NCBI GenBank assembly: GCA_031262745.1
Contig: JAISHE010000077.1
Span: 1-43,828, forward strand
Origin: Culturomica sp.
Lineage (GTDB): Bacteria; Bacteroidota; Bacteroidia; Bacteroidales; Marinifilaceae
Reading direction: 5' to 3'
Length of the DNA stretch: 43,828 nt
Of the stretch, positions 26,038 to 34,842 are shown piece by piece. Numbering within the stretch: the stretch's first letter is position 1; each line of letters begins with the position of its first letter. Below the pieces are notes generated by a model. The model did not search any database and had not been told where the DNA came from. It saw only the letters and a list, made by a program, of their open reading frames with translations. The position numbers and the translations under genes are program-made.

Positions 26038-27960
26038 ATGAGAGAAAGAGCAAGAGAAATATTGCGGGAATATTGGGGATATGATGGTTTTAGACCGTTG
26101 CAGGAGGATATAATATTGTCTGTACTTTCGGGAAAAGATACTTTGGCATTGATGCCGACAGGAGGTGGTAAATCAATAACGTATCAAGTACCGGCAATGA
26201 TTCTTGAAGGTGTTTGCATTGTGATTACTCCTTTAATTGCTTTGATGAAAGATCAAGTTGAAGATTTGCAACGTCTTGGTATTGAAGCGGAATCAATCTA
26301 CACCGGAATGGAGAACGAAAAGGTGCATTCGATTATCAATAAAACAATAGCCGGTAAACTACGTTTTCTATATATTTCACCGGAACGTTTAGCATCTGAG
26401 AATTTTAGGAATTATTTAAAACAAATGCCTGTTTCACTTTTGGCAGTGGATGAAGCTCATTGCATTTCTCAATGGGGTTATGATTTTCGTCCGTCTTACC
26501 TGCGAATTGCGGAAATCAGAAAGTATTTCAACAATGTTACTGTATTGGCTCTCACGGCTACGGCTACTCCTGAGGTGGCAAGAGATATACAGGAAAAATT
26601 GGATTTTTCGCAGACTAACGTCCTTTCAAAGAGTTTCAGACGTAAAAATTTGGCTTATGTTGTTAGGAATGTAGAAGATAAAATCGGAGAATTAGTGCAT
26701 ATTCTTACGAAAATTTCGGGTAGTGCAATTGTATATGCACGTAAAAGAGAAACAGTTAAGCAACTTGCCGTATTTCTAAAAACCAAAGATATAAATGCAG
26801 ATTACTATCATGCGGGACTTTCATCTTTGCAGCGAACATTAAAGCAAAATGCTTGGAAATCGGGTGAAACTAAAGTTATTGTAGCTACCAATGCTTTCGG
26901 TATGGGTATTAATAAGGAAGATGTTAGGTTGGTGGTGCATTTCGACGTTCCCGACAGTGTGGAAGCTTACTTTCAGGAAGCCGGTCGTGCCGGTCGTGAT
27001 GAAAAAAAGGCTTATGCTGTTATGTTAACAAATGCAGCGGCAAAAGTTGCTTTAAAATCTCGTGTTACCAAAAGTTATCCTGACATTAAGTACATAAAAA
27101 ATATATATGCTCTACTTGGAGATTTTTTTCAAATTGCAGAAGGAGCGGGTGAAGGATATGCCTTTGAGTTGGATTCGGAAAAGTTTATTTCAACTTTCAA
27201 GTTGGAACGTATGAAAACATTTTCTTCTATAAAAATCTTGGAAGCAGCCGGCTACCTTGCATATACGGAAGATGTTCATTCTCGTTCGAGTGTATCTTTT
27301 ATTGTCAACAGAGGGAAACTGGACGAGTATACGCCTGTTTCCACAAAGGAAGATGGCTTACTTGTGCTGCTCATGCGGTCATATCCGGGAATTTTTACAA
27401 AGCAAATCACAATCGGTGAAGATTTTTTAGCAAAGTCGCTCGAATTGACAGTAAACGATGTTTATAATATGCTTCTGGCACTTGCTAAAAAGCGAATATT
27501 GAAATACATACCCGGTAATAATCGTTTTTACATCGTATATACTCAACGTCGTGTACCTTTGTCTTATCTTCAATTCGAAAAAGGAATTTATGAGGATAGA
27601 AAGAAGCGTTATGAAATGAAGGTTAACCGTATGATTAAGTATGTGGAAGATGCCGGTAAGTGTCGGCAACTTTATTTAATTCGCTATTTCGGTCAAAAAG
27701 AAAAAGAACCTTGTGGGGTGTGCGACATTTGTTTGGCTGCTAAGAAAAACGGCTTATCTTTTTCGGAAGTTGAAATAATCGTGAAAACCGAACTTGAAAA
27801 GGGAGATAAGCACATTAAGGAACTTGTGAGACTTTTTGATGAGTATCAACAAAATAGGGCGATAACTCATATACGTAGAATGTTGGATGAAGACACATTG
27901 TATTATGTACAACCGTTTGTTGTCGGTCTGACGAAAAATAAATTAACCCCAAATCGGTAA
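26038..27960 (+). CDS. recQ: RecQ-family ATP-dependent DNA helicase
   Basis: 640 aa from the ATG at 26038; an in-frame ATG at 26002 adds 12 residues that are not part of the family, and TAAATTTG at 26025-26032 would place transcription start near 26038. Motifs: FRPLQEDII (motif 0), MPTGGGKS (Walker A), AVDEAHCISQWGYDFRP (DEAH), LTATATPEV (motif III), ATNAFGMGINKEDV and QEAGRAGRDE (motif VI). The zinc-binding RecQ-C region has CRQLYLIRYF then CGVCDIC. A clear HRDC domain is not evident. RecQ unwinds DNA 3'-5' in recombination repair. Divergent from the minus-strand envelope operon. Confidence 0.95.
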   Translation: MRERAREILREYWGYDGFRPLQEDIILSVLSGKDTLALMPTGGGKSITYQVPAMILEGVCIVITPLIALMKDQVEDLQRLGIEAESIYTGMENEKVHSIINKTIAGKLRFLYISPERLASENFRNYLKQMPVSLLAVDEAHCISQWGYDFRPSYLRIAEIRKYFNNVTVLALTATATPEVARDIQEKLDFSQTNVLSKSFRRKNLAYVVRNVEDKIGELVHILTKISGSAIVYARKRETVKQLAVFLKTKDINADYYHAGLSSLQRTLKQNAWKSGETKVIVATNAFGMGINKEDVRLVVHFDVPDSVEAYFQEAGRAGRDEKKAYAVMLTNAAAKVALKSRVTKSYPDIKYIKNIYALLGDFFQIAEGAGEGYAFELDSEKFISTFKLERMKTFSSIKILEAAGYLAYTEDVHSRSSVSFIVNRGKLDEYTPVSTKEDGLLVLLMRSYPGIFTKQITIGEDFLAKSLELTVNDVYNMLLALAKKRILKYIPGNNRFYIVYTQRRVPLSYLQFEKGIYEDRKKRYEMKVNRMIKYVEDAGKCRQLYLIRYFGQKEKEPCGVCDICLAAKKNGLSFSEVEIIVKTELEKGDKHIKELVRLFDEYQQNRAITHIRRMLDEDTLYYVQPFVVGLTKNKLTPNR

Positions 27961-27982
27961 TTAGAAAAAATTAGTTTTGTTT

Positions 27983-28666
27983 CTAATGATCGTCAGTAGA
28001 AACCAATGGATCTTTAACACCGGCTTTGTGAAAAGCATCGGCACGAAGCAGACAACTGTCGCACGTGCCACATGGTTTGTTGCCACCACGATAGCAACTC
28101 CATGTGTCGCCGAAATCAACACCTAATTGTTCACCGATTTTAATTTCATCAGCTTTTGTTTTATGCAGAAAAGGTGTGTGGATTGTGATGTGTCGATGTT
28201 TCTCGGCACCGAGCAATGTACCTGCATTAATAGCCTGTTCCATAGCTTTTATGAAATTCTCACGACAATCGACGTAACCGGAATAATCAACTTCACTGAT
28301 ACCTATAAAAATATCTTCTATATCGTTGGCATCGGCGTAGGATGCGGCAATAGAAAGAAACACCATATTGCGTGCGGGAACGTATGTATCCGGTATATCT
28401 GTACGATTAATATCGCCGTCGCCTATTTCCATTGTGGAGTCGGTTAACGAAGAACCATGCCATTGGTTTAGCATGATGTCCACGATTTTATGTTCCTTAA
28501 CACCGGCTTTTTTTGCTGTTTTGCAAGCACATTCCAATTCTTTGCTATGTTTTTGACCGTAACGAAAGGAGATTGCATATATTTCGTCAAAACCTTGCGA
28601 TTTAGCCAAATAAAGTGTAATGGTTGAATCTAAGCCGCCGGATAATAAAACTATTGCTTTTTTCAT
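27983..28666 (-). CDS. queC: 7-cyano-7-deazaguanine (preQ0) synthase
   Basis: 227 aa, the usual length. The PP-loop SGGLDST near the N-terminus binds ATP, and the C-terminal zinc site has four cysteines in CYRGGNKPCGTCDSC. QueC converts 7-carboxy-7-deazaguanine to preQ0 with ATP and ammonia in queuosine biosynthesis. The other queuosine genes (queD, queE, queF) are not in the window. Its ATG overlaps the stop of the upstream PEP/pyruvate-binding gene by four bases, so the two are co-transcribed. It converges with recQ with 22 bp between stops; a short inverted repeat TTAGAAA/TTTCTAA at 27961-27986 may serve as a weak two-way terminator. Confidence 0.95.
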   Translation of the reverse strand: MKKAIVLLSGGLDSTITLYLAKSQGFDEIYAISFRYGQKHSKELECACKTAKKAGVKEHKIVDIMLNQWHGSSLTDSTMEIGDGDINRTDIPDTYVPARNMVFLSIAASYADANDIEDIFIGISEVDYSGYVDCRENFIKAMEQAINAGTLLGAEKHRHITIHTPFLHKTKADEIKIGEQLGVDFGDTWSCYRGGNKPCGTCDSCLLRADAFHKAGVKDPLVSTDDH

Positions 28667-31650
28667 AGTATATTTTCTCCTTTTTCGGTTAAATAAATAA
28701 GTGCCCTTTGTTGTCTGCCGCTCATGAGCACTGTGAACGGTTTGCGGAAATGAACATGTCTCACATACTCTTTTTCTTCAACAATAATTTGATCGCTAAG
28801 AAGATCAAAGTTGATAAAAGAATCTTCCGTTATATATGGTATGGAAATATAACCGACATTCATGGAAGTAACATTGTGAAAAAAGTGGGAACCGAGTGAA
28901 GCATCAAGCGGAAATTCCGACATACCTTGTTCGACAATCACTTTTGCTTTACTTATATCCGACCAATTAACGGGTATACCGGTAAGCGGATCACGAGTTC
29001 CCCAGCGACCGGGACCCACCAAAATGTAAGGAGTGTTGGTTTCCGTCAGTCGTTGATTGATTTTTTTCACTTCTTTTGCTATTTTCTCGGTTTTCAACTT
29101 GTTGAATCGTTCCGGCACAATGTAGACCACGTCGCTAATATCGGTGATTTTTCCGTTACCCATACATTTTGTTGCTTTAAGTACAACATGTTCATCTTCA
29201 ACTTTAACATCTTTAACATCGATATTATAGTTGAGTTTCATTAACGGTTTTATTTGCAATAGGTATAGTACGGGTTTACCGTTTTCTATATTTAAAGAAA
29301 ATTCAATCTCTACGGGAGCACCCATAGCTTGATTGAAAATGTCAAGTAAAATATCAAGAGCCTGAGGCAGTTTAATATCTCCATATTCAAGAATACCCGG
29401 AAAATTAACAATGCGGATACCCTTCTCGGAAAGGTCGTACAGTATGCGATCATTCAAAAAGTCGTAAACCGTAGCCAAACCGTTTAGATTACCGTCTTTT
29501 TCTACCTCTTTTATATCATAGCGTTTGATTGCCGCATTCTCACCGTCAATTGCAAGATTATAATTCTGATTGCTCATGTCGATAGCGTAGAAATATTTTT
29601 GACTATCACGCGCCATATCTTTTATGGACGCCAATTGCAATTTGGGATAACGAGGAGAAAAACGACATGTTTTTTCGCCTCCAACTACGTAGGAACCAAG
29701 TCCGAGAGCTATCACGGCAAATCCGTCTTCCGGTTGTATGTAGGAAAACGGATAAAAATTGTAGGATTGTGCAACACCGCTTATATTTGGGTAATACTTA
29801 CCGTTGTATTCATTCCCGATGACTTCCTGTATGATAATTGCCATCTTTTCTTCTTCAATCACATAGTCGACAGCTTGGAAATAAGCACGTGATTCCTGAG
29901 TATAGATCGAAGCGTAAACAAGTTTTATTGCTTTTTCCAAATCTTCAAGGCGTTTTTCGATGTCCGGATTATTATTGGGAATTAAATAAGTTGCATAAAC
30001 ACCTGCAAACGGTTGATTTAAGGAATCTTCCAACAATCCGGAAGAACGTACTGCAAGAGGTTTTTTCATAACTTCCAAATAGGAGTAGAGTTTGTTGCGC
30101 AAACTTGCAGAAATAACACCTTTTAAGAATGCTTCTTTGATAACCGAATAATTTTTTTCAAAATAAATAGTTTCAATTAATTGGTTGATTTCTATGAAAT
30201 TATCATATTCATCCACGCCGATAATAGCCGTTTTAGGTATATGTATATCCAAATCCGGAATTAGTTTTTGGATATTTACATGTTCGATAAAATTGGAAAG
30301 AAAAGCCATTCCACGACCTTTACCTCCGAGAGAGCCTTTGCCGAGACGTATGACATAACGGTTTGAATCAACGATTTTCTGTTGAAAATTAACGATTCTA
30401 CCGCGTCTTTTACGTATTTCCGAATTTTCAAAGATATGTATAAAGAACTGACGCACATCGTCCACATTTTTAAAGTAATCAAACGGGTAACGCCTCAATT
30501 TTTTTGCCAAACTGATTTCGCCTCTTGCCATAAACCACATTGATATACCATTTCTAACGGAATGGTATTCAATAGATTCATCCGGTATGGTGTAGAGTTT
30601 CTGTTTAAACTCTTCGATAGAAGAAGCTTTATCAATAGGATTGGCATTTTTATCTTTAAAAATGAAATCACCGAATCCTAATTTATCTTTTATATATTTT
30701 TGAATATCATGACTTAACGTTACGGAATTTTTGTGGATAAACTCGGCATTAACCTCTTTCGCACGTTTGGCATTTTCAATGTCATGACTTTGTAGAAGGC
30801 AAGGGATTACGCTATCCACACTTCGAGTATATTTTATAAGGTCTATGCCGGCATTTTCGTCTTCTACTCCATTTCTTTTGTATTTAACGTCGGAAATCAC
30901 ACAGAGCAAATAATCTTTATAACGATCAATAATCTCGGTCGCTTCTTCAAAAGTGCTAACCAGAATCACCTTTGGACGCGTGCGGATTTTCATGATTAAA
31001 CTCATGTCGTCGTTATTAGGTTCTTTTTTGATAAGTTCCTGAGTTTGAGTCATAATCTCCGTATATAATAGAGGAAGATAACGAGAATAATAGCGCACGG
31101 AATCTTCAACTATCAACATCAAACGAATATCTCCGAGTTGTGTATCGTTTTTCAGATTCACCATATCTTCAATGTATTTACACATTGCAAGAAAAACCTT
31201 TGTAGAACCGTTCCACACGAACATTCGCTTTATCGACTTTGAAATTTCTTCCTCAATATTATAAAAGTAAGCCAAATCGGAATTGTTATTTACCAACATC
31301 ATTTGCGGTATATTCGGAAAAAGTTCCTTTATATTATGGCTTGTGCGAATAGGCGTTTCCTTATCCAAGCCGGACATTATGATAATCAGGTGAATAGCTT
31401 GACGATTAAGCACCTCTAATGCTTCTTTTTCACTTGTAACCGATATAAAACGTGGAGCAGTATAAAGATTAACTTGTAGATATTCACCATAAACTTTATC
31501 TGTAAATTGTCCTTCACGGTCAATCGTATAGGCATCGTAGTAGGTGGAAATCACAAGTATTTCCTTGACCTTGAATGCCATCAAATCTTGAAAAATATCA
31601 CGTTCGGTTCGTTCTCTTTTGTAAATCTTGTCGAGGTCTATTTTTGGCAT
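28663..31650 (-). CDS. PEP/pyruvate-binding domain protein with receiver-like N-terminus
   Basis: 995 aa from the ATG at 31650; a TTG at 31686 extends the frame but lies within the -7 element at 31684-31691. Residues about 1-150 and 180-335 look like two response-regulator-receiver-type folds (VKEILVISTYYDAY; RLMLIVEDSVRYYSRYLP). From about 430 to 850 runs the ATP-grasp domain of PEP synthase/PPDK: LGKGSLGGKGRGMAFL, KKPLAVRSSGLLEDS, FAGVYATYL. The C-terminal part contains VGPGRWGTRDPLTGIPV. The swivelling phosphohistidine domain (GGxTSHAAI-like) and the PEP-binding TIM barrel are absent, so it cannot be a complete PEP synthase. Function unknown; a phosphotransfer or regulatory role is a guess. 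Confidence 0.8.
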   Translation of the reverse strand: MPKIDLDKIYKRERTERDIFQDLMAFKVKEILVISTYYDAYTIDREGQFTDKVYGEYLQVNLYTAPRFISVTSEKEALEVLNRQAIHLIIIMSGLDKETPIRTSHNIKELFPNIPQMMLVNNNSDLAYFYNIEEEISKSIKRMFVWNGSTKVFLAMCKYIEDMVNLKNDTQLGDIRLMLIVEDSVRYYSRYLPLLYTEIMTQTQELIKKEPNNDDMSLIMKIRTRPKVILVSTFEEATEIIDRYKDYLLCVISDVKYKRNGVEDENAGIDLIKYTRSVDSVIPCLLQSHDIENAKRAKEVNAEFIHKNSVTLSHDIQKYIKDKLGFGDFIFKDKNANPIDKASSIEEFKQKLYTIPDESIEYHSVRNGISMWFMARGEISLAKKLRRYPFDYFKNVDDVRQFFIHIFENSEIRKRRGRIVNFQQKIVDSNRYVIRLGKGSLGGKGRGMAFLSNFIEHVNIQKLIPDLDIHIPKTAIIGVDEYDNFIEINQLIETIYFEKNYSVIKEAFLKGVISASLRNKLYSYLEVMKKPLAVRSSGLLEDSLNQPFAGVYATYLIPNNNPDIEKRLEDLEKAIKLVYASIYTQESRAYFQAVDYVIEEEKMAIIIQEVIGNEYNGKYYPNISGVAQSYNFYPFSYIQPEDGFAVIALGLGSYVVGGEKTCRFSPRYPKLQLASIKDMARDSQKYFYAIDMSNQNYNLAIDGENAAIKRYDIKEVEKDGNLNGLATVYDFLNDRILYDLSEKGIRIVNFPGILEYGDIKLPQALDILLDIFNQAMGAPVEIEFSLNIENGKPVLYLLQIKPLMKLNYNIDVKDVKVEDEHVVLKATKCMGNGKITDISDVVYIVPERFNKLKTEKIAKEVKKINQRLTETNTPYILVGPGRWGTRDPLTGIPVNWSDISKAKVIVEQGMSEFPLDASLGSHFFHNVTSMNVGYISIPYITEDSFINFDLLSDQIIVEEKEYVRHVHFRKPFTVLMSGRQQRALIYLTEKGENIL

Positions 31651-31683
31651 TGCTTTTGAGATTATTCCTGTTATTATAGTTTG

Positions 31684-31691
31684 CAAATTTA
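31684..31691 (-). promoter_or_regulatory. -7 element for the PEP-binding gene and queC (minus strand)
   Basis: Minus-strand TAAATTTG matches TAnnTTTG exactly and lies 33 bp before the ATG at 31650. It argues against the upstream TTG start at 31686. No clear -33 element was found. Confidence 0.5.
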
Positions 31692-31773
31692 TTGAAAAAT
31701 CTCGTACATCTATAAGCCTTGTAGAAATTCTTTTGTAACTTGCATGCTTTAAATTTTCTAAAAATTTTCTAAT

Positions 31774-32733
31774 ATGATGACACTTAAAGAACTAAAAGCA
31801 AAAACTTTAGCCGGAGACAATATAAGTAGAGAAGAGGCATTATGGCTTGCATCTTTCCCCGAGAAGGAAGAACTGTATGCTGCGGCAAATGAAATCAGGG
31901 AGAAAATGTGCGGCAAACATTTCGACACTTGTTCAATTATAAATGCACGCTCAGGCAGGTGTTCGGAGAACTGTAAATGGTGTGCACAATCGGTGGTTTT
32001 CAAGACGGATGTTGAAACCTACGATTTGATAGACGAGTCCACTTGTATAGAAATGGCTAAAAGCAATGCGCAATACGGAATAGACAAATTTTCATTCGTT
32101 ACGAGCGGTAGAGCACTGTCGGATAAAAATGTTGATAAACTATGTGAATATGCAGTTAGAATAAAACAAGAAGTACCCATCAAACTTTGCGCATCAATGG
32201 GATTGTTGAAAAAAGAACAATTGGCAAAGTTGATGAAAGTCGGTATCACTCGTTACCATTGTAATTTGGAAAGTTCCGAGAAACATTTCCCTACACTTTG
32301 TTCCACTCACAGTATTCAAGACAAGATAGATACGCTTAAAGCAGCGCGTGAGGTGGGAATGGAAATTTGTTCCGGTGGCATTATCGGTATGGGTGAAAGC
32401 ATGGATGACCGCATTGATTTGGCATTGAAGCTGCGTGAAATAGGAGTTAAATCCGTGCCCATGAATATACTAAATCCGATACCGGGTACTCCATTGGAAG
32501 GTATGCCGCCTTTGAGTGATGAAGAAATACTAACGACAATTGCCGTATATCGTTTTCTATTGCCTGATGCTTATTTGCGTTTTGCCGGCGGACGCATTTT
32601 GATAGAGCATTTGGAGGAAAAGGCAATGCAAGTGAGCATTAATTCCGCCATAATCGGTGATATGCTCACCACTCCCGGAGCCAAAATCGAACAAGACTTT
32701 AAATTAATAAAGCAATTGGGGTACAGTTATTAA
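31774..32733 (+). CDS. bioB: Biotin synthase
   Basis: 319 aa radical-SAM enzyme. The CxxxCxxC cluster motif is C63, C67, C70 in GRCSENCKWCAQS; other hallmarks are HCNLESS, CSGGIIGMGE, PMNILNPIPGTPLE and RFAGGR near the C-terminus. It inserts sulfur into dethiobiotin, the last step of biotin synthesis. ATGs at 31774 and 31777 are both possible starts. It is the first biotin gene, but the rest of the pathway (bioA, bioF, bioG) begins 2.1 kb downstream after a restriction-modification cassette. Confidence 0.97.
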   Translation: MMTLKELKAKTLAGDNISREEALWLASFPEKEELYAAANEIREKMCGKHFDTCSIINARSGRCSENCKWCAQSVVFKTDVETYDLIDESTCIEMAKSNAQYGIDKFSFVTSGRALSDKNVDKLCEYAVRIKQEVPIKLCASMGLLKKEQLAKLMKVGITRYHCNLESSEKHFPTLCSTHSIQDKIDTLKAAREVGMEICSGGIIGMGESMDDRIDLALKLREIGVKSVPMNILNPIPGTPLEGMPPLSDEEILTTIAVYRFLLPDAYLRFAGGRILIEHLEEKAMQVSINSAIIGDMLTTPGAKIEQDFKLIKQLGYSY

Positions 32734-32754
32734 AAAAGGAAAGCATAGGAAATA

Positions 32755-33756
32755 ATGGATGAATTATTAACTATACAGCAAGCGAGCCAATGGGCGAGTG
32801 CTTATATTGGAAGAATGGTAACAGCTTCTAATATTTCTTACCTTATACAATATGGAAGAATAAAGAAAATCGGTGAGAACGGCTCAACTCAGATATCGCT
32901 GTTGGAGTTGCAAAATTATTATAAATCGGAGTTGAAATCGGGAAAAAATGAATTGAAAACTGAAATATTGTTAGGCGATTGTAAAAATGAATTGAAAAAA
33001 CTTGCAGATAATTCTATTGATTTGATAGTAACTTCTCCTCCGTATGCCGACCGAAGAAAAAACACTTACGGCGGAATAAATCCCGATAAATATGTAGAAT
33101 GGTTTATGCCAATATCCAAGGAATTATTGCGAGTATTAAAACCCGACGGCACTTTTATTCTAAATATTAAAGAAAAAGCCGAGAATGGAGAAAGAAGTAC
33201 TTATGTAATAGAACTAATTTTGGCTTTACGAAAACAGGGTTGGCTCTGGACGGAAGAATTTATTTGGCATAAAAAAAATTCATATCCCGGAAAGTGGCCA
33301 AATAGATTTCGCGATGCGTGGGAACGACTTTTACAGTTCAACAAAACGCGAAAATTTAATATGTACCAAGACTCCGTAAAAGTTCCGATAGGCGATTGGG
33401 CAAATGGTAGATTGAAAAATCTTAGCGAAACAGACAAAATCAGAGATAACGCAAAAAACGGTAGCGGATTCGGCAAAAATATATCAAATTGGTTAGGAAA
33501 AGAGAGTGTTTATCCCGATAACGTTTTACATTTATCAACCGAATGCAATAACAAAAACCATAGTGCCGCATTTCCCGACACTTTGCCGGAATGGTTTATT
33601 AAATTATTCACAAAAGAAGGCGATGTTGTATTAGACCCATTCGCAGGTTCAGGGACAACATTGCGAGTTGCACAAAAAATGGCACGCAATTCAATCGGCA
33701 TAGAAATTATGCCGGAATATGTAGAAGCTATAAACGAACAAATTGTGCAAAAATAA
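32755..33756 (+). CDS. DNA methyltransferase (N4/N6 amino-MTase, beta-type order)
   Basis: 333 aa. Catalytic motif IV SPPY (residues 94-97) precedes the SAM motif I DPFAGSGTT (about 294-302), the order of the N6/N4 methylase family PF01555; SPPY rather than DPPY favours N4-cytosine methylation. The first ~60 residues (LLTIQQASQWASAYIGRM...ISYLIQYGRIKKIGENG) look like a small helix-turn-helix domain of the excisionase/MerR kind that may help DNA binding or autoregulation. It is the modification half of a type II system with the endonuclease 17 bp downstream. It starts 21 bp after bioB, and the DNA is visibly more AT-rich than the biotin genes, pointing to transfer. Confidence 0.88.
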   Translation: MDELLTIQQASQWASAYIGRMVTASNISYLIQYGRIKKIGENGSTQISLLELQNYYKSELKSGKNELKTEILLGDCKNELKKLADNSIDLIVTSPPYADRRKNTYGGINPDKYVEWFMPISKELLRVLKPDGTFILNIKEKAENGERSTYVIELILALRKQGWLWTEEFIWHKKNSYPGKWPNRFRDAWERLLQFNKTRKFNMYQDSVKVPIGDWANGRLKNLSETDKIRDNAKNGSGFGKNISNWLGKESVYPDNVLHLSTECNNKNHSAAFPDTLPEWFIKLFTKEGDVVLDPFAGSGTTLRVAQKMARNSIGIEIMPEYVEAINEQIVQK

Positions 33757-33773
33757 CTAAAGTTATATTGAAA

Positions 33774-34514
33774 ATGAAAAATTTAAACCTATCGGATGTA
33801 ACGAAATATGTTGAAGATAATATTGGCATTTTTCACGAAAAACGCATAAAAAGTTTAGACACATTAAAATTGTCGGATGTTCTCAAAAGAAAAAATCCTT
33901 ATTTGTTTAAAGCAAAATATACCGAAACTTCGGAGCAAATTGTTCGTGGAATTGTAGATGCACACATTTCCTCAAATGAAGAAACTATTTTTGGCGACTG
34001 GCTTGAAGGACTGGCTATTTTCGTAAATGAAAAAGTGTATGGTGGTTGGAAATCGGGTATTAAAAATATTGACCTTGAATTTGATAAAGATGGCATGCGT
34101 TATATTGTTACAATAAAATCAAGCAAAAATTGGGGAAATAGTAGTCAAGTTGCCAAACTTATTTCTGATTTTAAAACTGCAAAGAAAACTTTACGCACAA
34201 GTAATTCACAACTTCAAATAATCGCTGTTAACGGATGTTGTTACAGTTACGATAATCAGCCTGATAAAGGCGATTATTATAAATATTGCGGGCAAGAATT
34301 TTGGACATTTATCTCCGGTAATGAAAATCTATATTTGGAAATTGTTGAACCTTTGGGACATAAAGCAAGAGAACGAAATGCTGATTTTCAAAAGTCGTAC
34401 ACTCAAATGATAAACAAATTTACGAAAGAGTTTTCCAATGAATTTTGTAAAGATAATGGCGATATTGATTGGATAAAATTAGTTCAATTTAATTCAGGTA
34501 AGAAATGGAAGTAA
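33774..34514 (+). CDS. Type II restriction endonuclease, EcoO109I/PmeII-like
   Basis: About 246 aa from the ATG at 33774 (a TTG two codons earlier is in frame). Recognisable blocks are VRGIVDAHISSNEETIFGDWLEGLA and a nuclease core with D100-L-E102-F followed by YIVTIKSSKNWGNSSQ (K115). This resembles the EcoO109I-type PD-(D/E)xK endonucleases that recognise RGGNCCY-like sites, as far as I can recall; the acidic residue of the (D/E)xK pair is not obvious here (TIK), so catalytic assignment is tentative. Position right after the methyltransferase supports a restriction role. The specificity cannot be read from the sequence. Confidence 0.72.
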   Translation: MKNLNLSDVTKYVEDNIGIFHEKRIKSLDTLKLSDVLKRKNPYLFKAKYTETSEQIVRGIVDAHISSNEETIFGDWLEGLAIFVNEKVYGGWKSGIKNIDLEFDKDGMRYIVTIKSSKNWGNSSQVAKLISDFKTAKKTLRTSNSQLQIIAVNGCCYSYDNQPDKGDYYKYCGQEFWTFISGNENLYLEIVEPLGHKARERNADFQKSYTQMINKFTKEFSNEFCKDNGDIDWIKLVQFNSGKKWK

Positions 34515-34702
34515 TAAAAAAAAATGATACATTGTATTCAATATTAGAAACAGACGTTCAATCCGAAGCCGTTTATAGAATAGGAAGAAAACTAAACGAG
34601 GATGAAATGTTGACTCTAAAAAAACGATTAGAATATGGAATGGGTGAAAATATGCCATTTATTTGGTCTGCAATTTTTGAGGAATTTAAAACTAAGAATT
34701 GA
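34505..34702 (+). CDS. Small hypothetical protein linked to the restriction-modification pair
   Basis: 65 aa, ATG inside the last codons of the endonuclease gene (10-bp overlap), so translationally coupled. Sequence is helical and charged (AVYRIGRKLNEDEMLTLKKRLEYGMG, then FIWSAIFEEFKTKN). No helix-turn-helix or other known fold recognised. The tight overlap and similar base composition suggest it belongs to the restriction-modification cassette, perhaps as a regulator or accessory subunit, which is inference. Confidence 0.6.
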   Translation: MEVIKKNDTLYSILETDVQSEAVYRIGRKLNEDEMLTLKKRLEYGMGENMPFIWSAIFEEFKTKN

Positions 34703-34756
34703 TCCCGAAATAGATTTATATTTTGCAAGATTTAATAGTTGATATAATCATAATAC

Positions 34757-34799
34757 TATTTCATTTTGATAAAAACTATATGAAATAAGTTAATATTAA
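34757..34799. repeat. Inverted repeat and palindrome between R-M cassette and bioA
   Basis: TATTTCAT (34757-34764) and ATGAAATA (34780-34787) form a perfect 8-bp inverted repeat over 15 nt. It is followed at once by the perfect 10-bp palindrome TTAATATTAA (34790-34799). The 140-bp gap 34703-34842 contains no ORF. It could be an operator or junction sequence; no T-run follows, so it is not a classical terminator. Confidence 0.55.
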
Positions 34800-34842
34800 T
34801 GATTTGTATATTTTAGTACATTATTGTTAGATAAGAAATATC

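Noticed and set aside
27961-27986. Inverted repeat TTAGAAA/TTTCTAA between recQ and queC as terminator
   Set aside because: AT-only short stem overlapping the queC stop; too weak to list as a feature of its own.
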